Below, in pieces: positions 33,449 through 41,471 of a DNA stretch of 64,000 nucleotides (its first letter is position 1; each line of letters opens with the position of its first letter). The position numbers and the translations under genes are program-made. The notes under the pieces were generated by a model. It was not told the DNA's origin, did not search any database, and saw only the letters and a program-made list of their open reading frames with translations. Origin of the DNA: Variovorax sp. PBS-H4. Its GTDB lineage: Bacteria; Pseudomonadota; Gammaproteobacteria; Burkholderiales; Burkholderiaceae_C. Where the stretch lies: assembly GCF_901827205.1 (NCBI RefSeq), contig NZ_LR594675.1:2418001-2482000 (forward strand), in the 5' to 3' direction.

Positions 33449-35287
33449 TTACGAGCAGACATACGAGCTTGCAAGCCGAGGGTCGCCACCCGTGAGCGTG
33501 GCCTTTGTCGGATACATGCAGATCGGCCGGGAACTGGCCGGCGCGCTGCCGCTTGCAGGCGCCGAGATGTCGATGCGCTCGGGGGAATTGCCTTCTTCCA
33601 CCCACAGCGTCAGCGCGAGGTAGAGCTGCGCGTTGGTTGGCAGCGGCGGGTTGGCGGCCGGGTTGGTGGTGCCGTTGCTGAAGCCGTGGGCCATGGCCGG
33701 GACCAGGAACAGCCGGTAGAAGTTGCGCGCCACTGTATTGCCGCCGGCGCGGGACGCCAGGCGTGTGTAGTAATTCACGGTGCCCTGCGGCGGAATCAAC
33801 GTGTCGGCGAGGCCGTGGTAGACCAGCATCTTGCCGCCGCGCGCAGCGAAGCGGTCGATGTTCGGATCGTCGGTGTTGATGTTGGCAAAGGCGGGCTGCA
33901 GCGCGACGCCCTGGTCGAAAGCGTTGGAGAGGTCCGCATAGGACAGCGTCTTCCACCGATCCGTGCCATTGCCGGTGGCATTGATGAAGGTCGGCGTGGC
34001 CCACGTCGGGTTCTGCAGCTCCAGCGCCACCATGTCGGTCGCGATGGTGAAGGGCGTCGGGCCCGCCAGGCCGGCCATGTTGGTGCCGCGCGCCAGCCCG
34101 TACCAGCGCTGGTTGGCCGACGTGGCCGGCGCGGTCGAAAAGCCGTTGTCCGCGGAGGGGGAGGGCACGGAGCCGTCGCTGGTCTGGCCGTACCAGATCT
34201 TGTTCATTGCCAGCGCCTGCGCCGCGGTGACGCAACTGCCCGCCGGGCCCGTGCCGCCGCTGCTCGGGCACAGCACGGCCGAATCGAGCTGCGGGTCGTA
34301 GCGGCACTGCGATGGATCCGGGATGTAGCCCAGGTGCTGGTTGTTCACCACGTCGCACGCGTTGATGGCGGCATTGCCCATCAGCGTCAGCTGGGCTGCC
34401 GTGAGCGGCACGCCCGCGAGGTCGCGCTGGTAGACGATCTGCGGGTACAGCTCGGCAGTGATGAATTTCGTCCAGTTGATGGCCGGCGCGCCCGCCAGGA
34501 TGCCGTCGAAATCGGCCGGATTGGCCTGTGCCTCCATGTGGCCCTGCCGGCCGCCGGTGGAGAAGCCGTTCCAGTACGAGAACTTGGGCGCCGTCCCGTA
34601 GAAGGCGGTGGCCAATGCCTTGGTCTTCACCGCCATCTCGTGGATGCCGCGCTGCGCGAAGTCGTTCCACAGCGGCCCGTTGACGGTGCCGTCGGGCCGC
34701 ATCGCAAAGGAACCGCCGTTGGCCGTGTTGGCGTGGCCGGTGTCGGTGCTGGCCGAGACTGCGCCTTCCACCATGGCGGTGTCGGCCGGTGAGCCGGCGC
34801 TGCCGCCCGAGACGCCGGCCAGCGCAGTCAGCGAGGTGTGCACGCCGCCGGCCCAGCCGCCGCCGCCCTTGACATGCACCCGGCGATTCCACTTGGTCTC
34901 GCTGGGCAGCCACACCTCGATGCCGATGCCGGGCGAGGTCGAAGGCGCATCCGCCGGCCCAGGGTTGCCCGGTCCCACCAGCAGCTTCACGACGCAGACA
35001 TCCGTGGTGGCAGTCGGCGTCGACGGCGTGGGCGTACCGGTCAGCAGCAGCGGATCGCCGGTCTTGAAGGACTTGACCAGCAGCACGCTGGTGTCGGCGT
35101 CCGGCTTGAAGCCGCTCTTGATCGAGTCGTCGCAGCTCAGCCTGGCTTGCCCCGGGGGAGGAAGAACCACGCCCCCGCCGTGCCCGCCGCCGCCGCCCCC
35201 ACAGGCCGAAAGGCCCGCAGCCGCCATGATGCAAGCCACAAAGCTCGAAGTCTTGGCCCACCGCTGCGATTGAGTGCGTGTCTGCAT
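33449..35287 (-). CDS. Tannase/feruloyl esterase-family lipoprotein
   Basis: The 612-residue protein has a lipoprotein signal with lipobox LSAC (Cys29) followed by a Gly-rich spacer, so it is probably anchored to the outer membrane. The tannase family core is clear: FSYWNGFSTGGRQGHMEAQ with the nucleophile Ser243, YHGLADTLIPP for the acid, and LVPAMAHGFSNG with His534. Classical members have Cys before the Ser and after the His, linked as a disulfide; here these are Phe242 and Gly535. A GGAGA site precedes the ATG at 35287. The substrate would be an aromatic ester such as a gallate, ferulate or phthalate-type ester; this is not certain. Confidence 0.88.
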   Translation of the reverse strand: MQTRTQSQRWAKTSSFVACIMAAAGLSACGGGGGGHGGGVVLPPPGQARLSCDDSIKSGFKPDADTSVLLVKSFKTGDPLLLTGTPTPSTPTATTDVCVVKLLVGPGNPGPADAPSTSPGIGIEVWLPSETKWNRRVHVKGGGGWAGGVHTSLTALAGVSGGSAGSPADTAMVEGAVSASTDTGHANTANGGSFAMRPDGTVNGPLWNDFAQRGIHEMAVKTKALATAFYGTAPKFSYWNGFSTGGRQGHMEAQANPADFDGILAGAPAINWTKFITAELYPQIVYQRDLAGVPLTAAQLTLMGNAAINACDVVNNQHLGYIPDPSQCRYDPQLDSAVLCPSSGGTGPAGSCVTAAQALAMNKIWYGQTSDGSVPSPSADNGFSTAPATSANQRWYGLARGTNMAGLAGPTPFTIATDMVALELQNPTWATPTFINATGNGTDRWKTLSYADLSNAFDQGVALQPAFANINTDDPNIDRFAARGGKMLVYHGLADTLIPPQGTVNYYTRLASRAGGNTVARNFYRLFLVPAMAHGFSNGTTNPAANPPLPTNAQLYLALTLWVEEGNSPERIDISAPASGSAPASSRPICMYPTKATLTGGDPRLASSYVCS

Positions 35288-35618
35288 GATGTCTCCTGTC
35301 GATGGGCTCCGGCTGTACAGGGAGCGGAGCGCCAAGGGTCATGCGCCGCAGAAGGTATGCGCCCGGTAGGACGAGGCCGCGACGCGCGAACGGCGGCCGC
35401 CTACGCCAAGACCCGTACGCTGAGATAACGAGGCTCACCCGGCCGAGCGCATGGTCCGCGCGCGCTGCCATGCCCTGGCTCCATCGCCAGGCCGCCCCTC
35501 CCTTCACGGATCAAACCGCGAAGCCGTCCGACTCGCCGTCAGGGCACCGGCCCGCGCCAAGCGACACCGGCCGCGCCATGCTGCGGGCGATGGCCGTTCG
35601 TGAAGCAAGGACAAACAG
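35288..35618. other. Intergenic gap of 331 bp between divergent genes, no gene recognised
   Basis: This stretch separates the minus-strand tannase-family gene from the plus-strand uvrA-type gene and must hold the promoters of both. No gene, RNA, repeat or convincing operator palindrome was seen. Short open frames here have no ribosome sites or similarity. Confidence 0.5.
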
Positions 35619-38291
35619 GTGAAGAACCCTGACGAGGTAAATCCGTCCGGCATCCCCGCGCGCGACCGCTTCGTCCGCGTCCGCGGCGCGCGCGAGCACA
35701 ACCTGCGCAACGTCGACGTCGACATCCCTCGCGATGCCTTGGTGGTCTTCAGCGGGGTTTCCGGCTCCGGCAAGTCGTCGCTGGCTTTCGGCACGATTTA
35801 CGCCGAGGCGCAACGGCGCTACTTCGAATCGGTGGCCCCGTACGCGCGGCGCCTCATCGACCAGGTCGGCGTGCCGGCCGTCGACGCCATCGATGGCCTG
35901 CCCCCTGCGGTGGCCCTGCAGCAGCAGCGCGGTACCCCGAGCGCGCGGTCCTCCGTCGGCAGCGTGACCACGCTGTCCAGCCTGCTGCGCATGCTCTATT
36001 CGCGTGCGGGGAGCTATCCACGCGGACAGCCGATGCTCTATGCAGAAGACTTCTCGCCCAATACGGCGCAGGGCGCCTGCCCGGCCTGCCACGGCCTGGG
36101 GCGCGTCTACGAGGTGACGGAGGTGTCGATGGTGCCCGATGATTCGCTGAGCATCCGCGAACGCGCCATTGCCGCCTGGCCGCCGGCCTGGCACGGGCAG
36201 AACTTGCGCGACATCCTCGTGACGCTCGGCTATGACGTCGACAAGCCCTGGCGTGAACTGCCCAGGAAGGCGCGCGACTGGATCCTCTTCACCGAAGAAC
36301 AGCCGACGGTGCCTGTCTATGCGGGTTTCACGCCGGCAGAGACTCGCGCCGCGCTGCGCAGCAGGATGGAACCGAGCTACCAGGGAACCTTCATCGGCGC
36401 ACGCAAGTACGTGCTGCATACCTTCGCGACCACGCAGAGCGCGTTGATGAAGAAGCGGGTGTCGCGCTTCATGGTCGGCAGCGTTTGCCCTCGGTGTCAG
36501 GGCAAGCGGCTCAAGACCGAGGCACTCGGCGTCACTTTCGCGGGCTACGACATCGGTGAGCTTTCACAGATGCCGCTCAGCCAGCTCGCGCGCGTGCTGG
36601 AGCCGGCGGCGCAGGGCAGGCTGGTGCCATTGGAGGGCAAGCAGGCCGTGCTCAGCCGCGCCGCCGCCCGTCGTGACACCGAGCGGCGAGTTGCTGCGGG
36701 CGGCGCTTCGCACGAGGCCGCGCCCGATGTGCGCCGCACGCCCAATCTTTCCGAGGAAAAGCGCATCGCAGCACAGCGCATCGCGCACGACGTGCTCGAG
36801 CGCGTGAGCACGCTTCAGGATCTCGGCCTGGGCTACCTCTCGCTGGACCGCAGCACCCCGACGCTCTCACCTGGGGAACTGCAGCGCCTGCGGCTGGCCA
36901 CGCAGATCCGCTCGAACCTGTTCGGCGTCGTGTACGTGCTCGACGAGCCCTCCGCCGGTCTTCATCCCGCCGACGGCGAGGCCCTTCGCGTCGCGCTCGA
37001 CCGGTTGAAAGCGCAAGGCAATTCGATCTTCGTCGTCGAGCACGATCTCGATGTGATGCGCCATGCGGACTGGCTCGTCGACGTCGGTCCCGATGCCGGC
37101 GAGCAGGGCGGCCAGGTGCTTTACAGCGGCCCGCCCGCGGGCTTGCGCGCAGTCGCGGGATCGCACACGGCGCACTATCTTTTCGCGGGGTTCCCGCGCC
37201 GGCCGCGAGCGCCCCGCCGGCCGCGCGGCTGGTTGCAGCTGGAGGGAATCACGCGCAACAACCTGCACCGGATCGATGTCTCTTTCCCGATCGGTGCCTT
37301 CACCTCGGTGAGCGGTGTCTCGGGTTCGGGCAAGTCCAGCCTGGTGAGCCAGGCCCTGGTCGAGCTGGTCTCCAGCCACCTCGGGCATGAGCCTCCGCCG
37401 CAGGAAGAGGAGGGCGACGAACTCGCGTCCGCCGCCGTAGGCATCACGGCCGGGCGCATCGCCGGCGGCATGGACGCCATCCGGCGCCTGGTGCGCGTGG
37501 ACCAGAAGCCGATCGGCCGAACGCCGCGGTCCAACCTCGCCACTTACACCGGACTCTTCGACGCGGTGCGCAAGCTCTTTGCATCGACCCGCGCCGCCCG
37601 CGCGCGCCGTTATGACGCCGGGCGCTTTTCGTTCAACGTCGCCAAAGGCCGGTGCGAGACCTGCGAGGGCGAGGGCTTCGTCAGCGTCGAGCTGCTCTTC
37701 ATGCCCAGCGTGTACGCGCCCTGCCCGGATTGCCACGGAGCGCGCTACAACGAGCAGACGCTCAAGATCACGTGGCACGACAGGAACATTGCCGAGGTGC
37801 TCGGCATGACCGTGGACCAGGCGCTCGGCTTCTTCGCCGAAGAGCCTGCAGTGGAACGGCCGCTGCGGCTGCTCCAGGCCATCGGCCTGGGCTACCTTCG
37901 CCTCGGTCAGCCCGCGACCGAGCTGTCGGGGGGCGAGGCGCAGCGCATCAAGCTCGCCACCGAGCTGCAGCGCGCGCAGCGTGGCGACACGCTCTACGTG
38001 CTGGATGAGCCCACCACCGGCCTTCATCCGGCCGATGTCGACAAGCTCATGGTGCAGCTCGATGGACTGGTGGAAGCGGGCAACACGGTGATCGTCGTCG
38101 AACACGAAATCCGCGTCGTTGCCGCGAGCGACTGGGTGATCGACATGGGCCCCGGGGCCGGAGGCGAAGGCGGGCGGATCGTGGCGGCGGGAATGCCGGA
38201 AGAAGTGGCGCGCGTCTCATCGAGCCGGACTGCGGCCTACCTTGCGAAGCTGCTCACTGCCGATCCGGCAGATGCCTGGCCACGTCGGTGA
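35619..38291 (+). CDS. Class II UvrA (UvrA2)-type ATPase
   Basis: The 890-residue protein has two ABC ATPase halves: Walker A GVSGSGKSS at 46-54 and again near 566, signature LSPGELQRLRLA in the first half and LSGGEAQRIKLA in the second, and zinc motifs CPACHGLG, CPRCQGKR and CETCEGEG/CPDCHGARY. After LYSRAG it goes straight to the FSPNTAQGACPACHG zinc region, so the UvrB-binding domain of canonical UvrA is missing. This defines class II UvrA, linked in some bacteria to tolerance of DNA-binding drugs. The start is GTG after AAGGA at 35606. Confidence 0.88.
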   Translation: MKNPDEVNPSGIPARDRFVRVRGAREHNLRNVDVDIPRDALVVFSGVSGSGKSSLAFGTIYAEAQRRYFESVAPYARRLIDQVGVPAVDAIDGLPPAVALQQQRGTPSARSSVGSVTTLSSLLRMLYSRAGSYPRGQPMLYAEDFSPNTAQGACPACHGLGRVYEVTEVSMVPDDSLSIRERAIAAWPPAWHGQNLRDILVTLGYDVDKPWRELPRKARDWILFTEEQPTVPVYAGFTPAETRAALRSRMEPSYQGTFIGARKYVLHTFATTQSALMKKRVSRFMVGSVCPRCQGKRLKTEALGVTFAGYDIGELSQMPLSQLARVLEPAAQGRLVPLEGKQAVLSRAAARRDTERRVAAGGASHEAAPDVRRTPNLSEEKRIAAQRIAHDVLERVSTLQDLGLGYLSLDRSTPTLSPGELQRLRLATQIRSNLFGVVYVLDEPSAGLHPADGEALRVALDRLKAQGNSIFVVEHDLDVMRHADWLVDVGPDAGEQGGQVLYSGPPAGLRAVAGSHTAHYLFAGFPRRPRAPRRPRGWLQLEGITRNNLHRIDVSFPIGAFTSVSGVSGSGKSSLVSQALVELVSSHLGHEPPPQEEEGDELASAAVGITAGRIAGGMDAIRRLVRVDQKPIGRTPRSNLATYTGLFDAVRKLFASTRAARARRYDAGRFSFNVAKGRCETCEGEGFVSVELLFMPSVYAPCPDCHGARYNEQTLKITWHDRNIAEVLGMTVDQALGFFAEEPAVERPLRLLQAIGLGYLRLGQPATELSGGEAQRIKLATELQRAQRGDTLYVLDEPTTGLHPADVDKLMVQLDGLVEAGNTVIVVEHEIRVVAASDWVIDMGPGAGGEGGRIVAAGMPEEVARVSSSRTAAYLAKLLTADPADAWPRR

Positions 38292-38337
38292 AGCCACGCC
38301 TGCGCAATTGCACCGCCCAGCTCCTTTCAGCGCCTCC

Positions 38338-38751
38338 TCACTCGCACAGCCGCCGGATCTCCGGCGGAATCGGCACGGCGCGGATGCCGCCGCCCTCGCG
38401 CTTCGCTGCGAAGATGCGCACCTCCTCGCATTCGAGGATCAGGTCTTCGCCGCGCTTGACGCGATAGGTCTGGAGAAAGCTCTTGTCGCGCCACTCGGGG
38501 ATCGCCACGGCGATCGTGAGCGTGTCGCCATAGCTCGCACTTTTGACGAAGCGCGTGTGGGTGTCGACCAGCGGCGTGCCGATCACGCCCAGCGTCTGGG
38601 CCGTTTCCTCCCAGCGCGGCACGCCGCGCTCGGCAAAGAAGTGGCGCGAGGCCGCATCGATCCAGCGGAAGAAGTTCGGAAACCAGACGATGCCGGCCGG
38701 GTCGCAGTCGCCGAATTCGACGCGGACGGTGTAGAGGACTTGTTCGCTCAT
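38338..38751 (-). CDS. 4-hydroxybenzoyl-CoA-type acyl-CoA thioesterase (hotdog fold)
   Basis: The 137-residue protein has the hotdog thioesterase pattern VRVEFGDCDPAGIVWFPNFF, with the catalytic Asp17, and a FVKSASYGDTLTI strand. It is 7 bp downstream of the Bug gene and the last gene of the iorA-iorB-Bug operon. It would release an acyl group from CoA, for example the aryl-acetyl-CoA expected from an indolepyruvate or aryl-pyruvate oxidoreductase. Start at 38751 is chosen for family alignment; an in-frame ATG at 38796 lies inside the Bug gene. Confidence 0.85.
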   Translation of the reverse strand: MSEQVLYTVRVEFGDCDPAGIVWFPNFFRWIDAASRHFFAERGVPRWEETAQTLGVIGTPLVDTHTRFVKSASYGDTLTIAVAIPEWRDKSFLQTYRVKRGEDLILECEEVRIFAAKREGGGIRAVPIPPEIRRLCE

Positions 38752-38758
38752 TCGATGA

Positions 38759-39775
38759 TCAGTCGGCCAGGATCTTTCGTTCACGGATGATGGCACCGAA
38801 GCGCGCGGAGTCGGCCATGGCGCGGTCGTGGAAGGCCGCGGGCGTGCCCGGGACGGCCTCGCCGCCCAGGTTGGCGATGCGCTCCTTCACCGCCGGCGTT
38901 GCGAGGATGCGGTTGATCTCGCTGTTGAGCCGGTTCACGATCTCGGGCGGCGTGTGCGCCGGCGCGTAGAAGCCGAACACCGTGTCGGCATCGAATCCCT
39001 TGAGGCCAGTCTCGTCGAGTGTCGGCACGTCCGGGAACTGTGGCGAGCGCCTGGGGCTGCCGACGGCGAGCAGGCGCAGCTTGCCCGCGCGCACCTGGTT
39101 CAGCCCGATGCCCGGGTCGAAATAGAAATCGAGCTGGCCGGCGAGCAGGTCCTGCAGCGCAGGGGCGGCACCGCGGTAGGGCACGTGCAGCGCATACAGG
39201 CCAGCCTGGCTCTTGAACATCTCCCCGGCCAGGTGAGGCGAGCTGCCGGTGCCTGGCGAGCCGTAGGACAGCTTGCCGGGGCGCTCCTTCACATAGGCGA
39301 TGAAGTCCTTGATGTTCTGCGGCGGCAGCGAGGGCTTGATGACCAGGAACACGAGCACGCGCGCCGCGGCGGCCACGGGCACCAGGTCCTTGGCCGGGTC
39401 GAAGGACATCTTCGGGTACAGATGCGGATTCACCGACACCATGCCGCCGGAACTCATCAGCAGCGTGTAGCCGTCCGGCTGCGCGCGGGCCACGTTCTCG
39501 CCGCCGATGTTGCCGTTGGCGCCGGCGCGGTTCTCGATCAGCACCGGCTGGCCGAGGGCGTCCTGCAGCGGCTGCGAGATCGCGCGCGCGATCGTGTCGG
39601 CGGCGCCGCCGGGCGGGAAGTTGACCACCACCTTGATGGGCTTGGCGGGCCAGCTGCCTTGTCCTTGCGTGCCTTGCGCGTGGGCGGTGGGTAGCGCCAC
39701 GGCGCCGCCCACCATCAGCGCGAGCAGCGCGCGGCGCAGCGGCACAGGGCGGCGGTCTTCGGGTCTTGTCATCAT
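38759..39775 (-). CDS. Bug/TctC-family periplasmic solute receptor
   Basis: The 338-residue protein has an N-terminal signal ending at TAHAQ and Bug motifs PIKVVVNFPPGGAADTIAR, RAGANGNIGGENVAR and PDGYTL. It lies 22 bp downstream of iorB, between the oxidoreductase and a thioesterase, so a 2-oxoacid or aromatic acid ligand is a reasonable guess. It is the fourth orphan Bug gene in the window. Confidence 0.92.
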   Translation of the reverse strand: MMTRPEDRRPVPLRRALLALMVGGAVALPTAHAQGTQGQGSWPAKPIKVVVNFPPGGAADTIARAISQPLQDALGQPVLIENRAGANGNIGGENVARAQPDGYTLLMSSGGMVSVNPHLYPKMSFDPAKDLVPVAAAARVLVFLVIKPSLPPQNIKDFIAYVKERPGKLSYGSPGTGSSPHLAGEMFKSQAGLYALHVPYRGAAPALQDLLAGQLDFYFDPGIGLNQVRAGKLRLLAVGSPRRSPQFPDVPTLDETGLKGFDADTVFGFYAPAHTPPEIVNRLNSEINRILATPAVKERIANLGGEAVPGTPAAFHDRAMADSARFGAIIRERKILAD

Positions 39776-39797
39776 CGGCGGTCTCCTTCTCTGTTGT

Positions 39798-41399
39798 TCA
39801 TGAAGCCCTCGCGGGCGGGCGCTTCATCCATCGGATCGGCTGAGCCACGACCGGCCGCGCCGGCGCGCCGTGCCGAACGAGCGCGGCGTCGAGCGCCTTG
39901 CCGGCATCGTCGGCCAGCGCGGCCTCGCGCGCCGCGGCAATGGCGTCGGCGCGCGCCGCGGCGGAAGCGCCGGGCAGCTCGGCCAGATGGCCGATCACGT
40001 GCAGCAGGTTCTGCTTGCCGCGCTCGTTGGTGCTGCCGTAACCCTTGATGAGCCGGCCGCACAGCGCGATCTCGTGGCCCAGGCGCCAGTCGCCGCGCGT
40101 CCCCTTCAGGACGGCCGCGAGCCAGCGCTCGATCAGCGACTGTTCCTCGGCGAAGCGGCTGCCGCGCCGGCGCAGCCAGCGCAACGAGGCCAGCACCCGC
40201 AGCGACGCCATGCCGAAAACCGAGTGGCTGCCGACCTTCAGCGGCAACGCCCAGGGCGCCTTGCGGCGCCGGTCCCAGGCGGTCAGGCGATGGGCGAGGG
40301 GAGCCGGAAGCAGTGCCGCGAACTCCGGCGTGCCCGGCTTGAAGTGGTCATAAACCTTGACGATGTCCTCGTCCCCGGCCCGCACTTCGCGCCTCACGCG
40401 CGCTGCGCGGCTCCTGCGGCTCTTGAGCTCGGCCACCCGCACGATGTCGTCGAAGGCCATCCACAGCGCGAGCCAGCGCGCCATCTCGTGGGTGATGGCG
40501 TACCCGTGGGCACCGGCCGGGTCGGCCGCGCGCTCGGCCGCCAGCACCTGCTGCAGCCGCTCGATGTAAAGCTGGGCATAGGAAGCGTCCTGGTAGTCGA
40601 GCACGCGGGCGTAGCCCAGCGCCAGCAGCCCCTGCACCTGCGGAGGGAACCGTTGCGCGACTGCATGCGGCAGGGCGTGGGGAGCGGGTTCGTCCTGCGC
40701 GGTGGTGGCGAGCAGCCGGCTCACCATCGCGGCCTGCTCGCGCGGCGCGCGCACCGTCTCGAAGGCCTGCGCGAAGCCGCGAAGGCTGGCCGCTGCCATC
40801 TTGCTTGCCTTCTCGGGCGCGGTCCCTGCGCGCACCACGTGCTCGTAGGCTTCGCGCGGGAAGGGAAACAGCCCACTGCCCGCGACCGCACCCAGCATCA
40901 CGGCGCTGACCACCGTGCCGGCCTCGCGTGCCACCGTTGCCATGTCGAACACGTGGTGCTCGCGGCTGAAGGCCTTGACCACGTCCAGCAGCCGCTCGCT
41001 GTCGGCGCGTCCGTCGCCCAGCGTCATGCGCTCCGCGGTCGTCAGCGTTCGGCCCGAGGAGCTGATGACGAGAGTGCGGCCCGGCGCGCTCATGCCGTTG
41101 CCGATCTGGCGAGCCGTCTCGAGCAGCTCGGACGAGACGATCGCATCCAGCGTTCCCGGCACCGGGCTCAGGCTGAACACCGGCCGCCGCCCGCCGAGTT
41201 CGGCCACCGGCACCGGAAACACCTCGATGTAGTAAGTGGTGGCCCCGGTGCGTTGCGCGACCCCGGGAATGGACGTGCTCTGGGCGGCATAGCCGGCGTG
41301 CCGAGCCGTCTCGACCAGCCATTCGGTGAGCACCCCTCCCCCTTCGCCGCCGAGCGCGCAGACCAGCAGGGTGATCGGTTGTGTCGTATGGATATTCAT
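39798..41399 (-). CDS. iorB: Indolepyruvate oxidoreductase subunit B (long form with C-terminal extension)
   Basis: The 533-residue protein starts with the gamma-subunit domain (ITLLVCALGGEGGGVLTEWL, then IPGVAQRTGATTYYIEV, and SSELLETARQIGNG). It continues into a helical C-terminal domain of about 300 residues seen in long bacterial IorB proteins. With IorA it would oxidatively decarboxylate aryl pyruvates such as indolepyruvate to aryl-acetyl-CoA. It lies 72 bp downstream of iorA on the same strand. Confidence 0.88.
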   Translation of the reverse strand: MNIHTTQPITLLVCALGGEGGGVLTEWLVETARHAGYAAQSTSIPGVAQRTGATTYYIEVFPVPVAELGGRRPVFSLSPVPGTLDAIVSSELLETARQIGNGMSAPGRTLVISSSGRTLTTAERMTLGDGRADSERLLDVVKAFSREHHVFDMATVAREAGTVVSAVMLGAVAGSGLFPFPREAYEHVVRAGTAPEKASKMAAASLRGFAQAFETVRAPREQAAMVSRLLATTAQDEPAPHALPHAVAQRFPPQVQGLLALGYARVLDYQDASYAQLYIERLQQVLAAERAADPAGAHGYAITHEMARWLALWMAFDDIVRVAELKSRRSRAARVRREVRAGDEDIVKVYDHFKPGTPEFAALLPAPLAHRLTAWDRRRKAPWALPLKVGSHSVFGMASLRVLASLRWLRRRGSRFAEEQSLIERWLAAVLKGTRGDWRLGHEIALCGRLIKGYGSTNERGKQNLLHVIGHLAELPGASAAARADAIAAAREAALADDAGKALDAALVRHGAPARPVVAQPIRWMKRPPARAS

Positions 41400-41471
41400 C
41401 GTGTCAGCAAATCATTTGGTGGGACAGCATCCGCGGAGCCGCGGGTGCCTTCGCAGAGGTCTCGGGAAGCC

